Assembly: GCA_030280995.1 (NCBI GenBank)
Contig: JASXTE010000008.1
Span: 20,883,693 to 20,947,692 of the forward strand
DNA: 64,000 bases
Origin: Hemileia vastatrix
Taxonomy: Eukaryota > Basidiomycota > Pucciniomycetes > Pucciniales > Zaghouaniaceae
Reading direction: 5' to 3'
Under the pieces are notes generated by a model. It did no database searches and was not told the origin of the DNA. It saw nothing but the letters and a program-made list of their open reading frames with translations. Of the stretch, positions 9,421 to 20,754 are shown in pieces. The position numbers and the translations under genes were made by a program. Within the stretch, counting starts at the first letter, position 1. Each line of letters opens with the position of its first letter.

Positions 9421-12400
9421 TTAGGTTAAAAGATAAACTAGGAAGTAAATACTATATGAGAGAAAATAAGATATGCTAAGTAACCAAGTGATATAAGTAA
9501 ACTAGTATTGAGAACCATATTATATTGAAAATTTTTATATGATTCTTTCTCATCTCAGAGACATACTTATCCTGGCTTGGAGAGTAAAATTAAAATAAAA
9601 ATATCAAATAAGTTTGAGAAATTTTTTTTTAAATAATTAAACAATTTTCTCACTTCTTTCTCATCTCACAGTGTGGCATTCACATAGGCAGGAGCTGCAT
9701 GCATATGGAAAAGAAGAAAAAATTTGGAAAATGGAAGGATTTACATCTTTATGTCCTGAGTAACAAGGGTTGATGCACATTATTCATGAATGTGATTCAT
9801 AAATAGCTGAGAGATTTCTCTTAATTTTATGTCTTGATTATTGATTAGTGATTTCACTGTTTTGTGGCTGTTATTTTGGTTTTTCTGATTTTGCTATATC
9901 CGCTTGATTTTTTTTTTTAGAGCTCTACAAATATAGTTTCGGTCTAGGATTTAAGTACTTGTTATCATTGGATATCTTATCACCTTCTCAATATTTTATT
10001 TATTGAGGATATGTTTTTAAATGTTAGGTTATATATGTTTATCATAGTGTTTTTTGTTTTTTTAGTAGTTACATGAGATTTTTTTGCTGGATGTTCCAAG
10101 GCATGCTTGGCCATGGCACATTTTCCCATTGCTCATTTATGTTAGCTTTGGGAGGATTAGGAGAGTTTTTATAGGAAAATAATGGATATCATGATAGGGA
10201 GAAGTTTTAACATTTACATATACCATATAGTACTTCTAGAGAGCTACCATTGAATAGTAGAATGTATATTTTGTGAAAAAGTTTCAATTCATGTTGCTAT
10301 AATTGTCTCTAGATTAATATAGTAAGTAGATCTCATTGAACATTTCTACATATCATTAGACTGAGAATCTTACACTCATTATTTTGAGAATATCTTTGTC
10401 CTCATTCTCTTATTTGCTGTATATCAAAACTTAGTCCCAATTTTCAGCAATTAGATCATTTCATATTACTTTTCTAGGAATACAGGGGGTTATTTCTCCT
10501 TCTCAAACTCTTCTGGGCTCTACTTACAGAAAAGAAACTGTAAGAGTTCATCTACCAAGTTCAGGTTCATCCTGTATTGGAAAACACATAAAATCAAATA
10601 ATAATTTTCAATCAATGGGAAATGTCACTTATTTTCTTGCAGCAACATCACTAACTTCTTTCACATCCCTCAGTCATGATTTGCCTGGCTAGGGGTTCAG
10701 ACTTAAATGTAAAAAAATATTGTGTAAAAAATGAGTAATATTTCTCTCAACCTCTTCTGCTAGCCAAAATGAGCCTGGCTAAAATTTTTGAAAACAAAAT
10801 AAGAAGAAAAATTATTGACACAAAATGCAAAGAAATCTTATGGCTGGGTAAGAACTCATTTTTGCAAAAAAAAAGGGAAAAAAATTGACAAAAAATTTCT
10901 TCAGGTGAGCCTCATTTTATACAGTTTTTTTTAATTATCCTCCTCTTTTATCCCATCTGGTGTATCTACATTCCCATCTTATACTCATGAATTTTGGTAG
11001 CTATTCTAAATATGCTAAATCTATTATACTGAATTTTATGAGAAATCTATTATTGGAATAAAATTGTAGAAATTAACAAATCATAAAATATATAATTCTA
11101 AATAAAACATGAATAATGCAACTAAACATTTTGTTTCCTAATAATATATATTAATGAAAAACATATCTTTGAAATTTTAGAAAATAATATCTTCCATTGA
11201 TTTTCTCTAATAAATACATTCTAGGACTAAATCATTACTCTTATATTTCTCATCACAGAATAATGCCTGTATCCCTTTTTTATTTTTTCATTGAATTTGG
11301 TCTTGTTCCATTTTAAGTCTAGCTTTTTGAATTTTAACGATATACTCAATATATTTTTTCTCAAAATCTAGTTCTCATTTATCCTTGTCACTCATATCCA
11401 ACTCTTATTTTACATTTTATTTTTTACAAAAATAATAATTTAGAAGATTTTTAAGTGTATTTACAAATTAAAATGATCAGAATGAAACTGTGTGAGGTTA
11501 CCTTCTTAATTTTATTCAATATATTTTTTATAAATTAGAAATGTATTTTTTATGTTTCAATTCTTAAAGTTACTGTTTGAAAAAATGCAATAACTTTTCT
11601 TATTTTTGGAGCTTGAAAGAAATCTATTTTCCAAAAAAAAATCATCCTCACTTGATTAATCAGAAGTAGAGCCATCAGTTATTATTCCGTTAGCATCTTT
11701 TTTTCTAAAATTCTTCATCAAAAAACTTTTTTGTTTTAATAATAAAATAAATGCAAGGGGGTGACCCTGAGAGCTCATTAATGTTTAAAATTAAAATTTT
11801 GGCTTATTTCTCAGGTTGAAAAAAAAGATGACTGGTAGGAAAGTTTTTTTTTGTCCCTCAGACTACCCCCATAGTAACCTCAGTAGTACTCTAGTGACCT
11901 CTATATTTTATATTTATTTTTTTGATTTATTTTTTGGAAGAATGATTTAAGCATGTATCAGGTATCTGAATTTTGATTGAGAATCTTTCCATTCTTCTTG
12001 GAATTTTAGTCAAGTAATTTTCAGGAAAAAGGGTAATTATTTACCAAATAACTTGTGAAAGAAAGTTAAATTTTATTGAGTATTTTTTGAGTCTCTTAAA
12101 AATTTTCCTGCTTTTTTTAAAAAAAATTAACTTTCCTTTAATTTTTAACAATTTATTTAATTTTTTTATATTTTTATAATAACTTTACTAATTTTTTAAT
12201 TTACTTGAGAATTTTTCGAATTATTTAAATTTTCAGAATTTTCAAAAATTTTCAGAATGTTTTTAAGTTCTTTTTATATTTTTTGAATTTTTTAGATTTT
12301 TTTTTGAATTTTTTGAGCTTTTTTTGCTTTTTTTTTAAAAAAAGATATTGAATTTATTTTAGTTTCTTTTAATTTAATTTAATTTTAATTTTTTTGAATT

Positions 12401-12540
12401 TATTTCAACTTTTTTAGTTTATTTTTAGACTGTTTTAAATTTTTTTTGAACTTTTTTAGGTTTTGTGTGACTTTTTCTCAAGTTTTTAGTCATTTCTACA
12501 TTTTTTGAATTGTTTTTGATGGATTTAACACATGAATTGG
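9421..12540. other. AT-rich non-coding stretch
   Basis: No supported gene. Long T runs dominate 12060-12500. Four loose repeats of a TTCTTTCTCATCTC...CCTGGCTTGG theme occur at about 9543, 9652, 10655 and 10745, too diverged to name. Confidence 0.6.
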
Positions 12541-12544
12541 AATT

Positions 12545-12592
12545 GAAGTCATGTGCTGAATAGATGCAGTGTCTATTCTGTAATGTGACTTC
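12545..12592. repeat. Imperfect palindrome A
   Basis: Outer arms GAAGTCA / TGACTTC enclose an inner hairpin at 12556-12580 with stem CTGAATAGA / TCTATTCTG (8 of 9 paired) and 7-nt loop TGCAGTG. A sister hairpin lies 145 bp downstream. Confidence 0.7.
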
Positions 12593-12697
12593 ATTTCAGT
12601 TGCTCTAGTTCAACTTCTCCACTGGACCACAGTAATTTTTGTCAAAGCTTGTGGTCAATTGGACTACTTTTACTAGTTCAAAAGAATAAAGTCAAGT

Positions 12698-12739
12698 GAA
12701 CAGAAAAGATGTTGTGTCTTTTCTGCCCATGGCCTGTTC
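12698..12739. repeat. Palindrome B, sister of palindrome A
   Basis: Outer arms GAACAG / CTGTTC enclose a perfect 9-bp stem at 12701-12725 (CAGAAAAGA / TCTTTTCTG) with 7-nt loop TGTTGTG. Stem length, loop length and the AGATG...GTGTCT core match palindrome A. Confidence 0.7.
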
Positions 12740-13164
12740 TGTTTGAAAAATAAAATCATGTTATATCATTTTTGACAGACCATATAAAATGTATGCTTGT
12801 GGTTCATCTGAAAGTGAAATGAATCAAACATGGGTTTAGTAAAATAATTGAAAAAATTGTGATGCACCTATAGTTTCATATTCTTTATTACTTAGATGGA
12901 AAAAAATAAATTCTTCTTGTGTTCCATCTGTCATGCTAAAGTGCAGAAAGTGAAATAACACCATAAAATAGAAAACAATACATCTTTTTAGCATGTGAAT
13001 ACAATCATATTTCAAACATATAAACAATAAAAAAAGCAAAAACAAGCCAAAACATTATAAATTCTAAAAATTTTAAAAAAACTTCATTTTTGGTCACCAT
13101 ATCTTGTGAAAAAGTGGGAGGCTGTGAAAAACTCGCTCTACCACAATTTTTGCTTACATTCAGT
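12740..13164. other. AT-rich spacer, no gene seen
   Basis: Sequence between the hairpin pair and the solo LTR. The reverse-strand open frame at 12836-13045 is hydrophobic by AT composition alone and has no recognisable feature. Confidence 0.5.
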
Positions 13165-13169
13165 AAGTT

Positions 13170-14657
13170 TGTAAGGCTGAAGTCAAGTACAAAGACGTGA
13201 ACTAGCTTGAATGGTCAGTTGTCTAGAAGATTTTTAATGGTCCTATATGAATACTGTAGTACAAATCCAATAAGTATTAAAATAACTCAAAATAAGGGTC
13301 TCAGTAATTCTAATCTCACTAATTATATATGGCTTACAATCTTTAAAGTTGGTAGAAAAATAAATTTAATAAATTCAGATACTATTCAAAGACTTTATAA
13401 GTACTATTGATATGTATTGTAATTGTATTGGTTATATGTTTAATTGTAATGATAAAGAATGTAGAAAACAAGACCCAAAACCTCCTTCTTTTATACACAA
13501 TAAGTTCCCCAATGAATCCCTTGATTTACAAGTCCTATACACAGTAAATGAAGCCTTCATCCAACTAATAGACATGTGTATCAACATCCCAAGTACCCAT
13601 AACATAATAAGAATAATATCACCCGCCAAAATCCTGTAATAATAGGGAAAATCCATCAAAATTATAGAATAAGTAAAAAAGAGAGTATATGTGTATTATA
13701 CATCAATATAAAAGACTAAATAGGGTAAATTAAGGTTATGAGAGATTAATTATAAGGGTTATTCACAGTAGAAATGATGGGTCTAATCCTGACATTATAC
13801 TATGTGAAATTCACATTCAAAAATGACCAAAATTGACTGAGAAACCATCTAGAAACTTAAAAAATGGCATGAGATGTGGGGTAACTGCATGCAGTCCTTG
13901 ACAGGTGCTTGAATGGGTAAATTTTTGACTAAGTTTAGGTGAATTTAAGTGTGGTAGTGAAATAAGGCGCCAAGAGTGAGGTTATTAATGAAATTAGTGC
14001 ATATAAAGAGGAATGCATTATTAATTAAACTAGGACACTAAATAAGCGTCTGCCACTTATTTTAGTGTGTTTCACCACAGTGGGGTAGAATGTGAGATAA
14101 TTAAAGTGTGAAAAAGCTAACTTTACTAAAAATGAAGCTATTCCCATGGGAAAAATGCAGGCAGTATGTGGCCAGTACACAGAAGCCATTTCTGGCATAA
14201 AAAACACCAAATTTGAAAAGTGTTATTTTTATGCATTTGAGTAGCCAAATAAATAGTCCTAATTGAGAAAAATTGATCTGTCAAAGCGCATTTTTAATAT
14301 TATTAAATTTATAGCGCATATAATCAACTTTTAAGTGATTTAAAGCTCATTTCTTGTTTTTTACATAAAACAATGAAAATAACAGCTTTAAGTGTATTTA
14401 AAAATTATTTAGCCTTATATTTAAGGTTCTAAAGATTACCCTAACATACTACAACTTAATATTAAGTACATAAGACTTATAAAAGGTGGATATATGCGCA
14501 TATATAAGGTGTTATAATGGCATTTTTTGTGTATTATCATAATTTTACTTATGTATACTGTTTGTGTACTCTAATTTATTTTTCCCATGTATAGTTCATG
14601 TGTTTAAAATAACTTATAATTACTTTTTACTCAGTCCTGGGGATATACAGGCTGACA
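13170..14657 (-). repeat. Solo LTR, copy A (1488 bp) with 5-bp target duplication
   Basis: Bounded by AAGTT at 13165-13169 and 14658-14662. The plus-strand tips are TGTAAGGCTG and GCTGACA, so the element-strand LTR starts TGTCAGCCTG and ends in ACA. The same sequence recurs full length at 59740-61231 (opposite orientation) and 15290-17009, with fragments at 17102-17225 and 29262-29669. No internal region is attached, so this is a solo LTR left by recombination between two LTRs. The TGTCAGCC start and a TCTTCTAGAC block near its end resemble the LTRs of elements II-IV, so a Gypsy origin is likely. Confidence 0.85.
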
Positions 14658-14662
14658 AAGTT

Positions 14663-15289
14663 ACCTATCCCATCACTGCTAAACTTTACTCCCTCTACTG
14701 AAGAAAAAGTTGCACCAGGTATTGACAAAAATAATAAAAAAAATATTATTTCATATTATTAGAAGCCACACAAAATTCAATTTCTATTTGGGACATTAAT
14801 TTGAGAAGAAATATATATTAAGGGTGGTCAAAAATTAGCATATATGCAATCAAAGCATGTCCCACAGAGGGTACTAATTAATTCTTTTTAATCTTATCAC
14901 TACACAATATAGGGGGTGGACTTGCTAGCAAGTCCCCAACCTGAACTCAGACAGAACTCAGATGGAACTCAGACTGAACTCATACTGAACTCATACTGAA
15001 CTCTACTTGAAGACCCACAAAAACTGTTCTGCTGAGTGGTGTTCATCCCTGATTGTATGGTTCCTTTGTCAATAGCTCAATGTGTGTTCAATCTGTGGTG
15101 AATTTGAGTCCAAGGTTGCGGACTTGCTAACAAGTCCGCCCCCCGTATTGCGCGGTGTATGTACACCAGTGAATGAGGGGTATAATTCAACAGCATGAAT
15201 TTCCCATAACACACCTTCTATTTGGTACAATCAAGACTTTCAAGCACTTCTTCCCCTTAAATTTATTATTCAGATATTAATACACACAC
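14663..15289. repeat. Duplicated flank X1 (interrupted by a MITE)
   Basis: Bases 14820-14897 and 15158-15289 match 17225-17430 in the same orientation (shared TATAATTCAACAGCATG-like and CAAGCACTTCTTCCCCTTAA blocks). LTR copy B therefore lies between direct repeats of its flank. The part at 14663-14820 has no clear gene. Confidence 0.7.
14898..15157. mobile_element. CACTA-type MITE, copy 2 (260 bp)
   Basis: Reverse-orientation copy of the MITE at 2843-3103. It starts CACTACACAATATAGGGGG, ends CCCCGTATTGCGCGGTG, and is flanked by TAT (14895-14897, 15158-15160). The left TIR carries a perfect 18-bp palindrome GGACTTGCTAGCAAGTCC. Next to it are six near-repeats of GAACTCAGAYT-like units. The literal CACTA tip supports the superfamily call. 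Confidence 0.9.
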
Positions 15290-17009
15290 TTTCAGGCTGA
15301 GTTCAAGTACAGAGAAGTGAATAGCTTTATTAGTCAGTTTTCTAGAATACTTTAATGGTCCAGTATTAATTTAGTTTTTCAAATCCAATAAATTATTAAA
15401 ATATAATTCAATATAATTGTCTCAGTAATTTAATCTTACTTATTATAAAATTTATTCAGCTTGCAGTTTGTAGAGAAATAGAACTAATGATCAAAAAAAT
15501 ATTTAAAAGAATTTAACAGTACTAGTAAATGTGTGTTTTAATTTTTTGGCTATATGTTTAAAATGTGATGTAAAAGAATGTAGAATAATAGCCAAAAAAC
15601 TCTTCCTTGTATACCCATAAATCTTTGGTGCCTACCCTTTGTTTGCCAGACCCATTGCACTGATATGCATGGCCATTAAAAGCCCTGAAAGCACCACATT
15701 TTAAACTTCAAGTAGTTTCACAGGCTTTAGTAACCAAAAGAATTTTGCCTCACAAAATAAAAACCATGTCATTACCAAATATACAAGAATAAGATAGGAT
15801 AATCTTTCAAAATATTGAAACAACCTGAAAACAACATATATGTGTTATTCTTTAAATAAAAAACAGAAAGAAAAAAGAAAGAGCCAGAAATAACTTCCAA
15901 ATATGGAATATCATCTTTATAAATAAAAACACTAATTATAATTATTTTCGCTGTGAAAATCCTATTTAAAAAAACAAATAAATCCCTTAAAACCTGTTGA
16001 AACTAAAAAAAGACATGAGATGTGGGGTGACTAAATCAAGAGTCTTGGAAGGCCCTTGCACTAGCAAATTCTTGAGTAATTAGGCAATTTTAAGTGTAGT
16101 TGTGAATTCTGGGGGCTAATCTTAAGTTTACTAATTTAATTAAAAAATATAATGAGGACAATGCACTATTAATACAATTAGGACACAAAATAAGTGCCTC
16201 TCACTTATCTTAGCATGATTAAATATATAGAGAATACACTATGGGGTAATTTAGAATGAAATTACTAACTTTTTTATTAATGAAGCTATGCACATGGGAT
16301 AAATGTAGGCAGCATAAGGCCAGTACACATAAGCCATTTCTAGCATAAAAAACAATCGATTTTTTGAAGTCTTATTTTTAGACATTTAAGTAGCCAAATA
16401 AGTTACACTGAATAAAACAAATTAATCTGTCAAACTGCAATTTATAATATAATTCACCAGAAAAAAACATGGGCACCTTATAGCAGGTGGCAATCCCTAT
16501 CTTTGATTTAACTCAATTTCAGCTCAGCTGTAATTCTTTTGAAAAACTGCACCCTGAACAATGAGAACACAAGCTGGGACAAGATCAAATCAAATTTAAT
16601 CTTAAATCAAAACTAAATTTAGGTATAGGCTCCTGCTACAAGGTTACACTTGTTTTTTTGCGGTGATTAAATTTATGAAGCATATATCCATATTTTAAGT
16701 GATTTAAAGCACACTTATAAATTATATCACTATAATAATGAAAAAAACCTTTAACACCACTTAAGAGTTATGTAAAATTATTTCCAAAGTACTTAAAATT
16801 ACTCTAAAATATTCTAACCTAGTATTAAGCACACAAGACCAATAAAATGTGGAAATATGCCTGTCTAATGGAATAAACTGTAGTATATGACTTATTTCAC
16901 TTATTTATACATATTTTATACACTCAATTATTGTCCCCATGTCTAATGAATGTGTCTAGAATGTTTTATATGCCTGTTCTACTCAGTCCAGGGAATATCC
17001 AGGCTGAAA
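15290..17009 (-). repeat. Solo LTR family, copy B (with nested MITE)
   Basis: Aligns with copy A along its length in the same orientation, with tips decayed (TTTCAGGCTGA at left, GGCTGAAA at right). Without the 211-bp MITE and its 3-bp duplication it is about 1.5 kb, the same as copies A and D. No target duplication is visible. It is clearly more diverged from A and D, so probably older. Confidence 0.8.
16455..16665. mobile_element. Second CACTA-type MITE family (211 bp)
   Basis: Starts CACCAGAAAAAAACATG and ends with the inverted match whose complement is CACCGCAAAAAAACAAG (14 of 17 identical). It is flanked by ATT (16452-16454 and 16666-16668). LTR copy A has no insert at the matching point, which confirms the boundaries. 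CAC...GTG tips and a 3-bp duplication again indicate a CACTA-type non-autonomous element, unrelated internally to copies 1 and 2. Confidence 0.85.
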
Positions 17010-17101
17010 CTTGCCCACCCAAAAAACAATAAAAAATTATAACTTATACATTTTTTATTTTTATTTTTTAGGTATTAAGAAAAATCTGTAGCATTAAAGA
17101 A

Positions 17102-17225
17102 TTTTTCAGCCTGGATATTCCCAGGACTGAGTAAAATTTTCTCATAAATCATGTTAAACAAATGGGAACAATAAATAAAGTATACAAGATGTATACATAA
17201 GTGACATTAATGATTAAATACAATA
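17102..17225 (+). repeat. Inverted fragment of the solo LTR start
   Basis: Reads TTTTTCAGCCTGGATATTCC and continues through a GGGAACAATAAAT block that matches the first 120 bp of the LTR at 59740. It is opposite to copy B, whose own start lies 93 bp away, so the pair forms a 2 x 120-bp inverted repeat. Confidence 0.75.
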
Positions 17226-17430
17226 GGGGTTGTCAAACATTATCATATATTACATTCAAGCAAGCCTCAAAAAAGGTTCCAAGTAAGTCATTTTAATTTG
17301 AATTACATACTACATTAAATGGTATACTTCAACAGCATGCTTTCCCTACACACTCCATCTGTTGGGTACATCTAAGCCCCTCAAGCACTTCTTCCCCTTA
17401 ACTTGATTAGTCAGAATTATGCACACACAC
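17226..17430. repeat. Duplicated flank X2
   Basis: Direct repeat of X1 (14820-15289 minus its MITE). Shared blocks include TCAACAGCATG and CAAGCACTTCTTCCCCTTAA. The match fades at the CACACACAC run where copy B begins in X1. Confidence 0.7.
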
Positions 17431-17594
17431 GCCCATACCTTAAAATGTTTCTTCACCAAATCCTTATGAGCTTATTTATACACACAGAGTACATGGTGTA
17501 TCAAGTCTTAAGGCACACTAACATCTTAGTCTAACACTTAATTTATCCCACCCTCAATTACTCTTGCTCTTATTTTTTTCCTCCAAAAACTAAC

Positions 17595-17705
17595 ATGACT
17601 CCTTCACTTCATCAACAGCTTCAAAAAACTACTGATGCTCTAGAACGAGATCTTTTGGTTGAGTCTGGTCCAGATTCTGATGCTGAGTTTGATTTTTTTA
17701 TATGA
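17595..17705 (+). pseudogene. Harbinger transposase N-terminal fragment (tentative)
   Basis: A 36-codon frame starting MTPSLHQQLQK with RDLLVESGPDSDAEFDFF. It resembles the start of the Harbinger-type transposase at 52669 (LELLLDSDSDSDSDVEEDF), including the Asp/Ser run and position near the start codon. A stop follows, then VRELLPYQ in another frame. No catalytic region is present. Confidence 0.4.
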
Positions 17706-19111
17706 GTCACCTGTTAGAGAACTGCTACCTTACCAAACCTCATCCATTAAATGAGGAGTCCTCTTCATAACCAGAAAGAAATAAAGGTTATGATCAATCA
17801 GATAATTTTATTATTGATACTACATAATCTCCTTTTACACTTAAAGGATGAATGGAAAAATCGAAGAAAAAACTCCCAAACCACCCCCAACTATTGAATT
17901 ATCCTCCAGTTCTTCATCCCAACCTAGTTGAATGCGTGCTAACATTCTCCCTATCACTCTTGCTTGCTTTTCAAACACAGATAAATTATCTACTATTACT
18001 AAAGTTTCTTCTATATTTCTTCTTTGATATCATTATAAAAGTCTTTTAAAATATCTTTTATATTTTTTGGTACATCATAAAACTTTTCTATATGTTTGTC
18101 ACTTACCAACCTACTAATTTCTAATCAATTTTTTCCTAATCCTTCTTATCAATTACATCCATGATAGCTTTTTCTTGCTTAGTATCCTCATATTTCAAAC
18201 TTTGATTCCAAATAATATCTTTATCCTCCGAATCTTTACTATGAATTAGTGACTGTTTTTTACCTAATAAGGTTTGATTCTTTAGACATATCTTTTATAT
18301 TTCAAAAGACTACCTTAGACTCACTTGGAATATTTATCTTTATCCTTTTTCTTTGACTATGTTCTTCTGTTGAATCTTCATCATCATCAATAACCATTTG
18401 TTCAGTATGAGTAGTTTTATCTAATGGCCTAGCTAAATTCATACATACCAATCAAAAATATATCAATGATAGATAATACAGGAAGTTGTCTTACAGTATC
18501 TTTCTTTCTGCCTCATTAGACCAGTACTTAGCAGAAATAAATTAGCTTTGAGTATATGGATTGGCTTAAGAACATCACATTGTAAATGATGCCATCAACA
18601 ACATTCACAAGTTGAAGTGAATCTCTTTAATCTAGTGTTTTAACACCATAATAATTGGAGCTTTCACAATGAGTGCAAGGAATGCAGTATCCCCTTGTAA
18701 GCTTATAGTCTTTTGTACTATACTCTTTTGAAGTAGATGATCATGATGGTAGAGATGTCATATTGAGAAGCTATAAAGGACTAGGTAAGATTTTTGAATG
18801 TTTCCAGAAAAGACAAGATGAAATCTTTCAATTTTTCTAGAAAGCTACTATGATTTTTTGTTGGAAGGAACTACCTTTTATATATTCCACACTCATATTT
18901 ATTTTAATCTTAAAAAAAAATTTTTTTTTGTTTGTACCATCTTGAGGATCAAGACCTACTTAGTTGGATGTTTTTTAGATTACACACATTATTATTAGCA
19001 TGCAAGTAAATGCAATTTTTATGAATTTTTCATCTTCAAAGGGAGATTTTTTGTCTCTTAAGTGTATATAAATTAAAAAAAAATTACAACCAAATCACAG
19101 AAAGAAAAATG
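17706..19111 (-). pseudogene. Degraded coding-like sequence, unrecognised
   Basis: The reverse strand shows short in-frame stretches with coding-like composition, for example LARPLDKTTHTEQM with DDDEDSTEEHSQRKRIKI (near 18440-18330), SLKYEDTKQEKAIMDVI (near 18190) and VDNLSVFEKQARVIGRMLA (near 17990), all broken by many stops. A piece around 18700-18600 contains YCIPCTHCES, possibly a zinc-binding remnant. I do not recognise the family. The 18900-19100 part is AT-rich filler. Confidence 0.35.
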
Positions 19112-19165
19112 GCAATACCCTCCCCTTCAGTTTACTCTGGGAGGGGGTCAGTATTGCCAAATTTT
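19112..19165. repeat. G/C hairpin with ATTGCC arms
   Basis: Arms GGCAATACCCTCCCC and GGGAGGGGGTCAGTATTGCC pair around a short loop. In minus orientation this reads ACCCCCTCCC...GGGGAGGGTATTGCC. The same ending occurs at 55980-56012 and 56070-56105. It lies about 280 bp downstream of the minus-strand family copy at 19440-19848. Confidence 0.65.
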
Positions 19166-19439
19166 GTATTTTAATTTTATAAATGAATATAAAAACTGTT
19201 CAAAAATGATAATAAACCAAGTAAAAGTAATGGCATTCAGAATATTACCAGCCAATGAGTTCATATGTTACCAAAGCAAAAGAATAAATTTACACAGAAA
19301 TGTATTGTGAACTCATTCAATCAATTGATTGTTTGAATGACTACCTTTATACAGCAGCAAGGCCCAATGGCCCATTACTTAAATTTGATGATTATCTTTA
19401 ATGAATGACTAATTATAAATTTAAGAAATAAAAATGAAT
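19166..19439. other. AT-rich spacer, no gene seen
   Basis: Contains a short palindrome CATTCAATCAATTGATTG near 19314. Nothing else recognised. Confidence 0.5.
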
Positions 19440-19848
19440 CTTTAGAAATACTTTATTTACCATACTTGGCCTCCCTCCCTGTAGCTTTACTTTTCATAAC
19501 TTTTTTCACAAGATTCTCACCCAGGAAGAGCTTGAGTTGTTTGATGATTGTCTTGTGAAGAGTTAAAAATTGCTTCTACCAAACTGTTCTCTAATACAAA
19601 TTCAATAATATATTTGTGATCAGAAAAATATAATCCATGACTTTGAGTTGAGCAGGTGAAGGAATTGCTAGTCCAGTAATAGGATCAATAGAAGTGAAAA
19701 TCCCAAATTTAAGAAAATTATAATTGTTTTTGTCCATATAAATCTTGTTATGAAAGCCTACATATGTAAAAATAACATTATATGAAAAGACATCATCATC
19801 TTCCAGATTGACCAATTTTATATATGTCCAATTTGGTAAAAAAAAATG
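19440..19848 (-). pseudogene. Unrecognised repeated coding family, copy 3
   Basis: Open in one frame from LPNWTYIKLV (starting near 19848) to about 19591, then continuing in another frame to REAKYGK near 19450. Conserved blocks are LPNW, FSYNVIFTYVGFH, KFGIFTSIDPITG, IPSPAQLK and a final GREAKYG. These recur in order at 58575-59059 and 55338-55671. No signal peptide, membrane span or known catalytic motif is seen. One frameshift near 19590 breaks it. A tandem array starts about 15 bp upstream (19867-20265). The function is unknown; it could be a host gene family or the ORF of a mobile element. Confidence 0.65.
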
Positions 19849-19866
19849 TTAGTATAAATTCTCAGA

Positions 19867-20265
19867 GATGTGCTGAGCATTCTGCCAGCATGTTTCAGAG
19901 TCAAAAAAAAACTTACTAAAACTCTTGGAAAAAGTCTAAAAATGTTCTGGTACTGTTTCTAAATTGATTTGGAAAAGAAAAGTTACTAAATTAGCTTACA
20001 AATGTGCTGGGCATGCTGTCAGCACACTTCCAAGGCAAAAAGAAACTTACCAAAACTCTTGGAAACAGTCTAGAAATTTTCTGGTACTGTTCTCAAATCA
20101 ATTTGAAAAAAAACAAAAAAAAACAAAAAAAAAGTTAGTAAAAACTCTTGGAAATGTGTTGGGCATGCTTCCAGCAAGTTTCCAAGTCAAAAAATAAAAA
20201 CTTACCAAAAAAGCTTGGAAACGGTCTAGATTTGTTCTGGGACTGTTTCCAAAGAATTTGGCAAA
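19867..20265. repeat. Tandem array of palindromic units beside family copy 3
   Basis: Three units begin at about 19867, 20002 and 20152 (periods 135 and 150 bp). Each holds a dyad around GGGCATGCT, such as GTGCTG / CAGCAC at 20004-20025 and CTTGGAAA / TTTCCAAG at 20147-20186. A second dyad is TTGGAAAC / GTTTCCAA at 20215-20252. A-rich linkers separate them. Open frames read across this array are artefacts of the repeats. Confidence 0.8.
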
Positions 20266-20754
20266 AAAAAAAACCCCCAAAAAAGGAATTAAAAAAAAAG
20301 AGAAAAAAGTCAGTAAAAGAAAAGCAGGATCAGGTACCACTCACCTTAGGTAAGTGTTTAAAGGGGCTTGAAGAGAAAAATGAGGAACACATGAAGCTGT
20401 GAAGAAAAAGAAAAAAATATACCTAGATTAAAGGGCAGAAAAAGATGTAAAGAGGAAGAGAGTTGGGGGAATCTGGAAGAAGAATTGCATGATGATTATG
20501 ATATGCATAATGAAATGCCTTCAGAAATGTGTTTTGAAATGTGTTCTGAAATGGATGAATATATAAATTTTAGTGGAAGTCCAGGATAATGTGGGGTTGG
20601 GGGTGAATTGGTCTGATGTACAGTGAATTTTGGGAATGTGTGTATTGGTGGGCTGAATTGTGGTTGGGGTTATTGTGCAAGAATATGAAGTATTTGATAA
20701 ATTATTTGACCAAATGCTTGAAATGCCTAACCCCAAGTCTTCCATTTATGATGG
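20266..20754. other. Spacer, no gene seen
   Basis: Purine-rich sequence upstream of element III. The minus-strand frame at 20521-20745 is Thr/Ser-rich with no recognisable domain. Confidence 0.5.

Noticed and set aside
12836..13045. Possible small membrane protein
   Set aside because: Hydrophobicity is expected from AT-rich codons; no conserved copy or context.
13432..13659. Minus-strand open frame with a hydrophobic stretch
   Set aside because: Lies inside solo LTR copy A; in copy D the same frame is full of stops, so it is not conserved coding.
17852..18049. Plus-strand hydrophobic open frame
   Set aside because: Opposite strand of the degraded coding-like sequence; AT-driven Leu/Phe content.
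20098..20402. Overlapping open frames on both strands
   Set aside because: They run through the tandem array and poly-A linkers; repetition explains the lack of stops.
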